Origin: an uncultured archaeon
GTDB taxonomy: Archaea; Nanobdellota; Nanobdellia; Woesearchaeales; ARS49
Assembly (NCBI GenBank): GCA_902385765.1
Contig: CABMGU010000095.1
Span: forward strand, 1-11,852
DNA length: 11,852 nucleotides
Direction of reading: 5' to 3'
Under the pieces are notes generated by a model that was given only the letters and a program-made list of their open reading frames with translations, made no database searches and was not told the origin of the DNA. This document shows positions 1-5,672 of this stretch, piece by piece (the stretch's first letter is position 1; each line of letters opens with the position of its first letter). The translations under genes were made by a program, and so were the position numbers.

Positions 1-6
1 ACAATC

Positions 7-15
7 CTATATAAG
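7..15 (+). promoter_or_regulatory. possible TATA box ahead of the tRNA gene
   Basis: CTATATAAG is TATA-like, about 65 bases before the tRNA 5' end, so it would imply a precursor leader of roughly 40 bases. A weaker TA-rich match lies at about 51-60, at a more usual distance. I cannot choose between them. The rest of 1-77 holds only a weak 4-bp hairpin (TTGG/CCAA around 34-45) and no gene that I can see. Confidence 0.3.
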
Positions 16-77
16 GAAATATTAAAAAGAGGTTGGCTTTTCCAATAAAAAGCATAGATATCGATTAAGTATATTAC

Positions 78-172
78 AGCTCCGTCTTCTAGATTGGCGT
101 TGAGCCAAGGACTTAGGACAAGGATACGGGACTCTGACTCCTGTGACGTCGGTTCGAATCCGACCGGAGCTA
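78..172 (+). tRNA. tRNA-Gln (anticodon CUG) with an enlarged D region
   Basis: The acceptor stem pairs 78-84 (AGCTCCG) with 165-171 (CGGAGCT) perfectly, and A172 is the discriminator base with no encoded CCA. The T arm is GTCGG (148-152), loop TTCGAAT, CCGAC (160-164). The anticodon stem CGGGA (127-131) pairs with TCCTG (139-143) around the seven-base loop CTCTGAC, so the anticodon at 134-136 is CTG, for glutamine. The stretch between acceptor and anticodon stems (85-126) is 42 bases instead of about 20. If bases 98-117 are left out, the rest reads as a normal D arm: A14, G15, G18, G19, A21, and a weak stem TTCT/GGAT. The surplus contains a hairpin TTGGC-gttga-GCCAA (94-108). It may be a short non-canonical intron, an expanded D loop, or a sign of a decayed gene. 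The identity is well supported; whether it is functional is open. Confidence 0.82.
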
Positions 173-205
173 TAAGATGCAGTAAGGATTTGAACTTCAG
201 TAGAA

Positions 206-919
206 TTACCCTTCGTCTTCCTTGCAGTATCCGCCTGTTACTGTAATTCCTTCCTGATATATTGTGGCGTTTGAGAAATTGGTTAGTTCATTGAATTTCA
301 GCCTTATGCTTTGGTTATTTACATCAAATGTTACGCTTTGGTCGTTCCACCAGTTTGTTGGTTTGGCTTTGAAAGTGTTGTTTTTCACATCATACGTTTC
401 CGTTCTGTCCTGGTCCATGAATGTTTTGCAGACTTTTTTCTCTTCTATCTCTATGCACAGTGATGTTTTCAGGTTGGTTTGCATGCATTTTTCAAATGAT
501 TGGCATTCTGTATGTCTGCAGCATTTGTTGTTGTCTATGCACGTCTTTTGCTCTTCGCAGTAGAATTTGCCTTCAGCGCATTTGCATTCTCCATCCTGCG
601 ACCTTTGTCCAAACTCGCATTCTTTTGGTGTTATGCAGACTCCATTCGCGCATAGTCCTGTATCGCAGTCGCTGTTTGTGCAGCACCTTTCTTTTGGTAT
701 GCATTCATTTCCGCAGAGCTTTTGTTCGGCTGAACAAGCGCATTTGCCTGCATTGCATACCTGCCCGTTTGTGCAGTTCACGTCTTTGCACAAGTCTACC
801 GGAGAACTTTCAGCCGTGTCAGTGATTGTCGGCTGGTAATCAGATGTTGGCACGGTTTGTACAACAGGCTCGCACGCCATCAAAATGAGTAATAAAATTA
901 TGAAATATCTTAACCCCAT
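206..919 (-). CDS. Cys-rich lipoprotein with two tandem disulfide-type repeats
   Basis: This is a 237-residue exported protein of unknown function. Residues 1-16 form a lipoprotein signal with lipobox LMAC and lipidation site Cys16, so the mature protein should be anchored outside the cytoplasmic membrane. Residues about 44-155 hold more than 20 cysteines in two related units (about 58-95 and 112-145). Each has the order CxC, C, C-I, CC, C, C, as in small EGF-like or knottin-like disulfide modules. The last 80 residues are Cys-poor, rich in Asn and aromatic residues, and look beta-rich; several N-x-T/S sequons could be glycosylated. The ATG at 917-919 sits about 27 bases after a TATA box, so the mRNA is probably leaderless. 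No enzyme motif is visible. A binding or surface-structure role is inference only. Confidence 0.85.
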   Translation of the reverse strand: MGLRYFIILLLILMACEPVVQTVPTSDYQPTITDTAESSPVDLCKDVNCTNGQVCNAGKCACSAEQKLCGNECIPKERCCTNSDCDTGLCANGVCITPKECEFGQRSQDGECKCAEGKFYCEEQKTCIDNNKCCRHTECQSFEKCMQTNLKTSLCIEIEEKKVCKTFMDQDRTETYDVKNNTFKAKPTNWWNDQSVTFDVNNQSIRLKFNELTNFSNATIYQEGITVTGGYCKEDEG

Positions 920-941
920 ATTTGATACTACTCCACAGTCG

Positions 942-952
942 TATATATAAAG
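942..952 (-). promoter_or_regulatory. TATA box of the Cys-rich lipoprotein gene
   Basis: On the minus strand this reads CTTTATATATA, close to the archaeal consensus, and is centred about 28 bases upstream of the ATG at 919. The distance predicts transcription starting at or within a few bases of the start codon. Confidence 0.7.
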
Positions 953-963
953 ATTACGCTTCA

Positions 964-984
964 GATGCCCAAGTTAAAGGCATC
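964..984 (-). promoter_or_regulatory. hairpin GATGCC/GGCATC overlapping the neighbouring RNA fold
   Basis: A perfect 6-bp inverted repeat (964-969 with 979-984, nine-base loop) lies just upstream of the lipoprotein TATA box. Its 979-984 arm overlaps the 980-987 arm of the larger fold at 980-1064, so the two cannot form at the same time on one RNA. Confidence 0.45.
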
Positions 985-1064
985 GCGGTCTTCGACTTCA
1001 TTATTTCTTCCCCACGCAAGCGAGGGGAAAAATAATGAACCTGAGCAGCGCTCAGGCGCGACGC
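980..1064 (-). ncRNA. candidate structured RNA, four-way junction, between S15 and the lipoprotein gene
   Basis: All 85 bases can be assigned to one compact fold. The closing stem pairs 980-987 with 1057-1064 (8 bp). Inside it, in minus-strand order, come a 7-bp hairpin with a three-base loop (1040-1056), a 16-bp hairpin with one bulge (997-1039), and GTC-GAA-GAC, which can form a mini-hairpin (988-996). Three details favour RNA from the minus strand. The one imperfect pair of the closing stem (982/1062) is a G-U wobble on the minus strand but A-C on the plus strand. The long hairpin ends in C-G pairs capped by CUUG on the minus strand. Its internal mismatch is U-U there. I do not recognise a known family: no clear C/D boxes, and the length does not fit SRP RNA or RNase P RNA. 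It could be an independent small RNA, the S15 mRNA 3' UTR, or a palindromic mobile repeat. Confidence 0.5.
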
Positions 1065-1069
1065 ATTAC

Positions 1070-1075
1070 AAAAAA
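1070..1075 (-). terminator. T6 tract after S15
   Basis: Six T residues on the minus strand begin a few bases after the S15 stop codon, a usual form of archaeal intrinsic terminator. Some read-through into the structured segment beyond is possible. Confidence 0.45.
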
Positions 1076-1081
1076 TTCAGT

Positions 1082-1537
1082 TTAATCCGTGTATATCTTG
1101 ACTGCTCCTGGCTCGTATTTCCAGTCTGGCGGTAGTTTGTTAACTCTCTTGTAATATTTTGCAAGTCTTTTTATTTTGCTTTCTGTGAATTGCAGTCCGC
1201 GTATTGCAGTCATGTCCTGTTTGTTTGCATCCATGTGTTTTTTGACTATGACTGCTCTTTTCATTAGCGCCATCAGGTCTTCAGGAAGTTCTGGCAATAA
1301 TTTTTTCTCTCCGAGTATTTGCTGCAGTCTTCTCTCAGTCAGCAATTTTACGTTCGGGATTCCGTAGCTGTCTCTGAGTATCATTCCGATTTCGCTTGCG
1401 GTTTTTCCTTCTTTTGAGAGTTTTCCAATCAATAGTTCTATCTCTTTTGGCTTGTATCTTATCCAGGTTGGTTTTGCTGGGTTGAGCGGTTTGTTGCTGT
1501 GCGCAGTTCCTCTGCCTCGTGAATGCATCTTTGCCAT
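1082..1537 (-). CDS. rps15: 30S ribosomal protein S15 (uS15)
   Basis: This 151-residue protein has the archaeal/eukaryotic form of S15: an N-terminal extension starting MAKMHSRGRG, then the helical core that binds 16S rRNA in the platform of the small subunit. Recognisable family segments include the TWIRYKPKEIE stretch, GKTASEIGMILRDSYGIP (about 44-61), and the C-terminal lysine/arginine-rich helices ending KRVNKLPPDWKYEP. The length matches archaeal S15 (about 150) rather than the bacterial protein (about 89). The start ATG at 1535-1537 is preceded by the Shine-Dalgarno-like GGAGAT six bases upstream. Ahead of it are a TATA box and overlapping inverted repeats, described separately, which suggest regulation of this gene. 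Confidence 0.96.
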   Translation of the reverse strand: MAKMHSRGRGTAHSNKPLNPAKPTWIRYKPKEIELLIGKLSKEGKTASEIGMILRDSYGIPNVKLLTERRLQQILGEKKLLPELPEDLMALMKRAVIVKKHMDANKQDMTAIRGLQFTESKIKRLAKYYKRVNKLPPDWKYEPGAVKIYTD

Positions 1538-1542
1538 TTTTA

Positions 1543-1548
1543 ATCTCC
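1543..1548 (-). promoter_or_regulatory. ribosome binding site of S15
   Basis: GGAGAT on the minus strand, six bases before the ATG, fits the archaeal anti-Shine-Dalgarno. It directly follows the 3' arm of the leader stem at 1549-1556, so that stem could influence access to it. Confidence 0.6.
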
Positions 1549-1603
1549 GTTCAAGAACTTATTCTCCAGTGCAAGTAAGCTTTCACCGACTTGCCTCTTG
1601 AAC
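1549..1603 (-). promoter_or_regulatory. structured 5' leader of S15 mRNA
   Basis: On the minus strand GTTCAAGA (1603-1596) pairs with TCTTGAAC (1556-1549), 8 bp. Inside it GCAAGT (1594-1589) pairs with ACTTGC (1576-1571), 6 bp. The two-stem leader begins near the predicted transcription start and ends one base from the ribosome binding site. In bacteria S15 represses its own mRNA through several unrelated leader structures. An equivalent role here is inference. Confidence 0.5.
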
Positions 1604-1620
1604 AAATAGGAGTCCAAGAG
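1595..1620 (-). repeat. 9-bp inverted repeat between TATA box and predicted start of S15 transcription
   Basis: CTCTTGGAC (1620-1612) and GTTCAAGAG (1603-1595) pair over 9 positions with one G-U, separated by eight bases. The right arm is shared with the leader stem (1596-1603). If transcription starts near 1603 only DNA could use this dyad, as an operator. If it starts further upstream, it is an RNA hairpin competing with the leader stem. Confidence 0.5.
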
Positions 1621-1624
1621 GGTG

Positions 1625-1637
1625 CTTTATAAGTTTT
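1625..1637 (-). promoter_or_regulatory. TATA box of S15
   Basis: AAAACTTATAAAG on the minus strand resembles a BRE plus TATA element. The usual spacing puts the transcription start near 1603 and leaves a leader of about 65 bases, unlike the leaderless pattern of many neighbours. Confidence 0.6.
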
Positions 1638-1699
1638 TCTATGAATTGAGTGTCTTATCGTTTCGTTATGACGCAAAAAATGTAGAATTTGTTTAAATG

Positions 1700-1706
1700 A
1701 AAAAAA
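1700..1706 (-). terminator. T7 tract after the winged-helix gene
   Basis: Seven T residues on the minus strand begin six bases after the stop codon of the regulator gene. No hairpin is needed for archaeal termination at such tracts. Confidence 0.5.
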
Positions 1707-1711
1707 TAGAA

Positions 1712-1993
1712 TTAAAGCAGTCCGCGGATGTCATCTATCCTGCTTGCGACGTCTCCGCCTTTCTTTGTTAATGTAAGTAGTTTAAGTCTTCCCTGCTTGT
1801 CGAAATTCACGAGTCCTTCTGTTTCCATTTCCTGCAATATTTTTACGACATGGGAATACGTGCAGTCGATTGATTTCGCCAGCGAACTCGCATACACCTC
1901 GCTTTTTGCGTTTCTGAGCTCAACCAGCATCATTGCCGGTTTTTCTCGGAAGAACGTTTTGAATATTTCTTTATTTTTGTTCAAACGACCCAC
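1712..1993 (-). CDS. small winged helix-turn-helix DNA-binding protein
   Basis: The 93-residue protein consists almost only of one winged-helix domain. A first helix (about 6-27) leads into the helix-turn-helix YASSLAKSIDCTYSHVVKILQEMETEGLV (about 33-61), where SHVVKILQEME is the likely recognition helix. The wing FDKQGRLKLLTLTKKG (about 63-78) follows, then a short C-terminal helix. This fits small MarR/ArsR-like archaeal regulators, probably acting as dimers. The start is a GTG at 1991-1993, about ten bases after the expected transcription start. The target is unknown; S15 just downstream and the helicase transcribed away from it are neighbours, not proven targets. Confidence 0.8.
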   Translation of the reverse strand: MGRLNKNKEIFKTFFREKPAMMLVELRNAKSEVYASSLAKSIDCTYSHVVKILQEMETEGLVNFDKQGRLKLLTLTKKGGDVASRIDDIRGLL

Positions 1994-2020
1994 CCCGAAT
2001 TATTATGTAATGGTTGTGAT

Positions 2021-2033
2021 GGAATATATATTT
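2021..2033 (-). promoter_or_regulatory. TATA box of the winged-helix gene
   Basis: TTTAAATATATAT on the minus strand lies about 34 bases before the GTG, predicting a leader of about ten bases or less and supporting GTG as the start. Confidence 0.55.
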
Positions 2034-2121
2034 AAATGTTTCGCAGATTTGTTTCTATCGTCAATAAATTATCTCTCTTTCGTGCATATACGATGCTTTG
2101 TTTAAAAATTCTTGCGATAAG

Positions 2122-2130
2122 CATTTAAAC
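2122..2130 (+). promoter_or_regulatory. TATA box of the XPD helicase gene
   Basis: CATTTAAAC is centred about 28 bases before the ATG at 2154, predicting a leaderless transcript. Confidence 0.5.
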
Positions 2131-2153
2131 CCGTTCTTAAACAGGTTTTTTTG

Positions 2154-3962
2154 ATGTTATTTTCTCATGAGGTAATCAGGCCGAGCCAGAAAGAGTTGGT
2201 GGAGGCAGTAACTGTTGCATTAAAAAATAAAAAGAGCATTCTTGCTCACGCTCCGACCGGTCTTGGCAAGACTGCTGCTGTTTTGTATCCTGCTGTTGAG
2301 CTTGCGCTGGAGAGGGATTTGACTGTTTTCTTTCTGACATCAAGGCACACCCAGCACAAGATTGTTTTGGAGACTGCAAAGAAATTGATGGAAAGGAATA
2401 ACATTCATTTTGGTGTTGCAAGCTTGATTGGAAAGAAATGGATGTGTGCCCAGCAGGTTGAGAACCTTCCTTCTTCTGATTTTGCAGAGTATTGCAAGTT
2501 TTTGGTTGAAAACAAGCAGTGTGATTTTTATGAGAATGTCCGCGGTAAGAATGATTTTGTTGCAAAGAAGGTTCTTGCTGAATTTAAGGAACCGCTTCCT
2601 GCAGAAACTGTTATGCAGAAATGCATTCAGGAAGCTCTTTGCCCTTACGAGATGTCTTTGTTGCTTGCAGAGAATGCAAAAGTCATTGTTGCGGATTACT
2701 ATTACATGTTCAATCCGCATATCAGGAATATTTTGTTTGCGAAAATAAAGAAGAAACTCGAGCAGGCGATTATTATTGTTGATGAGGGTCATAATCTTCC
2801 TTCAAGGTGCCGTGACTTGCTGACTTTCCGTTTGTCCAACAAGATTATGCGTTTGGCTGTTCAGGAGGCGAAGAAATTCAATCTTGATGTTGTTCCTAAT
2901 CTTGTTGAAGTGCAGGAAGTGTTGAATAAGCTGGGCGAGAACGTGAAAGAGGAGCATCTTATCAGGAATGCTGATTTCCTGAGTCCTTTGAAAAAGTTCA
3001 AGGAGTATGATGAGCTTGTTGCCGAGCTTGAATTGTCTGCTGAGATGGTAAGGGCTGAGAAGAGGAGTTCTTATATCGGCAGTGTTGCAAAGTTTTTGGA
3101 TGAGTGGCAGTATTCTGATGATTCTTTTGTGCGTTACATCAAGAGGGAGGATGTGCTGACAACATTAAGTAACCGCTGTCTTGACCCTGCCATTCTTACG
3201 AAGGACGTTTTTGATAATTGTTATGCTTCTGTTGTGATGTCTGGCACTTTGAGCCCTACCAGCATGTATGCTGATGTTCTTGGCCTGCCTGATGCGACTG
3301 CAAAATCTTTCCCAAGCCCTTTTCCTGAGGCTAACAGGCTGACATTAATCATACCAAAGACCACTACAAAGTTTACTATGCGTTCTGAAATGCAGTATAA
3401 GGAGATTGCTTCTGTTTGTTCAGGCCTGATTGATAAGATTCCTGGTTGTGTTATGATTTTCTTCCCGAGTTATGGTGTTCGTGATTCTGTTTCGCAGTTC
3501 TTGGAGACAAAAAAGCCTGTATTTTTTGAGACTGCTAAGTCGGATAAGGAGGAAAAGCAGAAACTGCTGGACAAGTTTTCTTCTTCAAAGCAGGGTGTTC
3601 TTTTGGGTGTTGCTGCTGGTTCTTTTGGTGAGGGTATTGATTTGCCCGGCATCATTAAGGCAGTTATTGTTGTTGGTTTGCCGTTGGACAAGCCTGATTT
3701 GGAGACTACTGAGCTTATTGCGTATTATGACAAGAAGTTTGGCAAGGGCTGGGAGTATGGTTATATTTTGCCTGCTATGACGCGTTGCATTCAGAATGCT
3801 GGCAGGTGCATTCGTTCCGAGAAAGACAGGGGTGCTTTGATTTTTGTTGACGAGCGTTATGCCTGGCCGAGGTATAAGTCCTGTTTCCCGCCAGAATGGA
3901 CGATGAAGATTAGTAAGGAGTACGAAGAGGAATTGGCTGTGTTCTTCGGAAAGCTCGGTTAG
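2154..3962 (+). CDS. xpd: XPD/Rad3-family Fe-S DNA helicase
   Basis: This 602-residue superfamily 2 helicase should unwind DNA 5' to 3' using ATP, as archaeal XPD does in repair. Visible motifs in order are Walker A APTGLGKT (33-40), a Fe-S insert with cysteines at about 98 (KKWMC), 114 (YCKF), 123 (QCDFYENV) and 163 (LCPYEM), the DEAH-type box DEGH (210-213), SGTLSPTSMY in the middle, GSFGEGIDLPG (about 488-498) and motif VI QNAGRCIRSEKDR (547-559). The QCxFY and CPY contexts match the 4Fe-4S ligands of human XPD. Cys157 is an extra cysteine. The length is slightly above crenarchaeal XPD. A TTG just upstream (2151) would add one residue, but the ATG at 2154 fits the TATA spacing. It stands alone, with its own promoter. 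Confidence 0.93.
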   Translation: MLFSHEVIRPSQKELVEAVTVALKNKKSILAHAPTGLGKTAAVLYPAVELALERDLTVFFLTSRHTQHKIVLETAKKLMERNNIHFGVASLIGKKWMCAQQVENLPSSDFAEYCKFLVENKQCDFYENVRGKNDFVAKKVLAEFKEPLPAETVMQKCIQEALCPYEMSLLLAENAKVIVADYYYMFNPHIRNILFAKIKKKLEQAIIIVDEGHNLPSRCRDLLTFRLSNKIMRLAVQEAKKFNLDVVPNLVEVQEVLNKLGENVKEEHLIRNADFLSPLKKFKEYDELVAELELSAEMVRAEKRSSYIGSVAKFLDEWQYSDDSFVRYIKREDVLTTLSNRCLDPAILTKDVFDNCYASVVMSGTLSPTSMYADVLGLPDATAKSFPSPFPEANRLTLIIPKTTTKFTMRSEMQYKEIASVCSGLIDKIPGCVMIFFPSYGVRDSVSQFLETKKPVFFETAKSDKEEKQKLLDKFSSSKQGVLLGVAAGSFGEGIDLPGIIKAVIVVGLPLDKPDLETTELIAYYDKKFGKGWEYGYILPAMTRCIQNAGRCIRSEKDRGALIFVDERYAWPRYKSCFPPEWTMKISKEYEEELAVFFGKLG

Positions 3963-3993
3963 AAGCAAATCATTTGTCTGTAGTATGGCAAAA

Positions 3994-4001
3994 TTTATAT
4001 A
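3994..4001 (+). promoter_or_regulatory. TATA box of the acidic zinc-knuckle gene
   Basis: A perfect TTTATATA is centred 26 bases before the ATG at 4024 and predicts a leaderless mRNA. It shows that this gene is not co-transcribed only from the helicase promoter. Confidence 0.75.
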
Positions 4002-4023
4002 CCTTTTCCATTGTTGAAAACCT

Positions 4024-4401
4024 ATGCCAAAAAAGAAGGGGACTATTTTTGAGAAGGAGAAGAAGTCTGAGTTTGAGGATGAGCCTGAGGAGTTTTTGGA
4101 AACAGATGAGCATCCTGGCTCTCACGAGGATGCTGAGTTCAAGATTCATGCCGGCAACCAGGAAGCCGATGTTTATACTGAGGAAGGCGAGGAAGAGCTT
4201 ACCGAGGACGAGGGCGAGATTGCTCCTTGGGAAGAGGGTTTTTCCAAGGGTGCTGAGCTTGTTGATGGCGGTCATTGCGCTCACTGCCATAAGCCTATTG
4301 GAGACCGTGAAGAGGGCGTTATTGAAAAGGAGTATAAGGGAGAGACTTTGTTTTTCTGCAGTGAGAAGTGCGCCGAGGCTGGCGCGGCGAAGAAGAAATA
4401 A
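4024..4401 (+). CDS. acidic protein with C-terminal TRASH-like zinc knuckle
   Basis: The 125-residue protein opens with a basic patch (KKK), followed by a low-complexity, strongly acidic stretch (about 10-68) likely to be disordered. It then has the short segment PWEEGFSKGAEL and a C-terminal module with CAHC (85-88) and FCSEKC (111-116). The CxxC...CxxxC pattern in that context resembles TRASH/YHS-type treble-clef zinc fingers, which bind metal or protein partners. No catalytic motif is present. It ends in a basic KKK tail. The role is unknown; a small soluble adaptor or metal-handling protein is a guess. Confidence 0.8.
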   Translation: MPKKKGTIFEKEKKSEFEDEPEEFLETDEHPGSHEDAEFKIHAGNQEADVYTEEGEEELTEDEGEIAPWEEGFSKGAELVDGGHCAHCHKPIGDREEGVIEKEYKGETLFFCSEKCAEAGAAKKK

Positions 4402-4406
4402 AAAAA
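4400..4406 (-). terminator. T7 tract between convergent genes
   Basis: Seven T residues on the minus strand start a few bases after the FKBP stop codon and overlap the stop of the convergent acidic-protein gene. They suit termination of the leftward operon. Confidence 0.45.
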
Positions 4407-4410
4407 TAGT

Positions 4411-5385
4411 TTAATTCTCAGTTCCTTTATTCACATTTGTGACTAGTGGTCCTTTTTTGACTTCTTTGACGTTTTCAATTATGTCCAGTATGTCTGCGCT
4501 CAGTTTTAGTTTCTTGTCTGTGAGGACTCCGTATCTTTTGATTATGAAGTGGTCTTCTTGTATGTCGACTATCTGGAATTCCTGTGTTATTGCAAATCCT
4601 CCGCCTAGTGCGAAGCTTCTGTTGAATACTCTGTTCAGTTCTGGTTCGAAGTTGATGAATATTCTGCTTGTAGTCATGTTTATTTTTGCAGGTCCGAATG
4701 GTGTTTGCAGTGTTTGGTTCTCTTCTGGGTCTTGGTAGAATGTGATGTCATTGTCTGCTACTTTGACTACTGAGCTTTTCCATTCCGTGTTGGGAAGTGT
4801 TACTTTTTCTCCTTCTTTTATGCTGATTTCGCCAATCACTGTTTCATTGCTGATGTTCAGTATCTTGTATTTGAAGACGAACTTGTTGTTGTATACCAAA
4901 TCTCCTACTTTAGGCTCTCTTCCGAATACTTCTTTGAATGATGTTGCTCCAAATGCCTGTTTCCTGTTTATGTACAGCATCCTGTCAATCACTTTTGTTT
5001 TGTTGACTCCGAGGATTATTTCTTTTTCGCTGGGCTGTATTACTGTATCCAGGTGTTCTCCTGTATTCGTGCCGAGGAATGCTTCGTCAAATCCCGGCAC
5101 TTTTCCGCTTTGTCCGAGTACGAACTTGTATGGTCCTACCAGATAATCTGATAATTTGTTTTCTTTTGCTATTTGTTCATTGTTTGTGTCTACCACCGTT
5201 CCGTTCTCAAGCGATAGGACAAAGTTGATTGTTATTAGGTCTCCGAATACTGCTCCTGTTTTTACAGGCGGCGTGGTGATATTAGCAGGCGTTGTTATGT
5301 TTGCTGCTGGTGTTTCTAGCTGTTTTGGTGCACAGCCAACAAGCAATACTGTAAAGATAGCCAATATTACCCATGATGCTTTCAT
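4411..5385 (-). CDS. FKBP-type peptidyl-prolyl isomerase, lipoprotein
   Basis: This 324-residue protein is predicted to catalyse cis-trans isomerisation of proline bonds outside the membrane. Residues 1-18 are a lipoprotein signal with lipobox LVGC (Cys18), then a Thr/Pro/Asn linker with NIT sequons. The FKBP core starts at GDLITINFVLSLENGTVVDT (about 48-67) and continues with FVLGQSGKVPGFDEAFLG (about 88-105) and GEHLDTVIQP. An inserted segment with FKEVFGREPKVGDLV (about 150-164) matches the SlyD-like insert of archaeal FKBPs, which helps bind unfolded chains. The C-terminal third (about 200-324) is an extension of unclear fold. Its ATG overlaps the stop of the EF-1beta gene (ATGA), so the two are translationally coupled. 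The pairing of an exported isomerase with translation genes is unusual. Confidence 0.87.
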   Translation of the reverse strand: MKASWVILAIFTVLLVGCAPKQLETPAANITTPANITTPPVKTGAVFGDLITINFVLSLENGTVVDTNNEQIAKENKLSDYLVGPYKFVLGQSGKVPGFDEAFLGTNTGEHLDTVIQPSEKEIILGVNKTKVIDRMLYINRKQAFGATSFKEVFGREPKVGDLVYNNKFVFKYKILNISNETVIGEISIKEGEKVTLPNTEWKSSVVKVADNDITFYQDPEENQTLQTPFGPAKINMTTSRIFINFEPELNRVFNRSFALGGGFAITQEFQIVDIQEDHFIIKRYGVLTDKKLKLSADILDIIENVKEVKKGPLVTNVNKGTEN

Positions 5386-5672
5386 CCTATTGCCCTTCTG
5401 ACGTCTGTTGCCTCTACGGACTCAACGCCGGTTATGCTTTTTATGTTTTCTTCCAGTTTGTCTGTCGTGCCTATGTTTTCATCCATTACGAAAAGGAGTT
5501 TCATTGCTTTCAATCCGAATCCGATTTCTTCTATTTCTTTTCTTATTTCACCGTCTTTGTGTTTTTGGTCTACAAAGTTTCGTATGTGCTTGCTTGCCGC
5601 TTCGTACACCTTGTCAAAATTGGTTTCAGGTGTTGCAGGCATTATTCTTAGTGTTACGATTACGCTTGCCAT
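5382..5672 (-). CDS. ef1b: archaeal elongation factor 1-beta
   Basis: This 96-residue protein is the guanine nucleotide exchange factor for EF-1alpha, swapping GDP for GTP so that aminoacyl-tRNA delivery can continue. It has the compact archaeal size (about 90 residues) and family signatures: VIVTLRIMPATPETNFDKVY at the start, GFGLKAMKLLFVMDENIG in the middle (about 51-68), and the C-terminal GVESVEATDVRRAIG. Its ATG directly follows the TAA of the zinc-ribbon gene with no gap, and its TGA overlaps the next ATG by four bases, so the three genes form one operon. The zinc ribbon plus EF-1beta pair is a neighbourhood I recognise from other archaea. Confidence 0.94.
   Translation of the reverse strand: MASVIVTLRIMPATPETNFDKVYEAASKHIRNFVDQKHKDGEIRKEIEEIGFGLKAMKLLFVMDENIGTTDKLEENIKSITGVESVEATDVRRAIG

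Noticed and set aside
92..118. Canonical bulge-helix-bulge intron in the tRNA
   Set aside because: The intron edges suggested by the D-loop fit fall within the TTGGC/GCCAA hairpin and no pair of three-base bulges around a 4-bp helix is evident; so only an insertion, not a defined intron, is annotated.
264..839. Plus-strand open frames over the Cys-rich lipoprotein gene
   Set aside because: They are antisense shadows with odd Cys/Phe/Leu composition and no promoter or ribosome binding site; the minus-strand frame has a signal peptide and ordered repeats.
964..1056. CRISPR-like array from the run of hairpins
   Set aside because: The three hairpins differ in sequence and length; there is no repeated unit with spacers.
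980..1064. Box C/D or H/ACA guide RNA
   Set aside because: No convincing RUGAUGA/CUGA pair is present on the minus strand, and the ACA on the plus strand would require the strand whose pairing is poorer.
2151..2153. TTG as start of the XPD helicase
   Set aside because: It adds one residue only; the ATG at 2154 is the better start codon and fits the 28-base distance from the TATA box.
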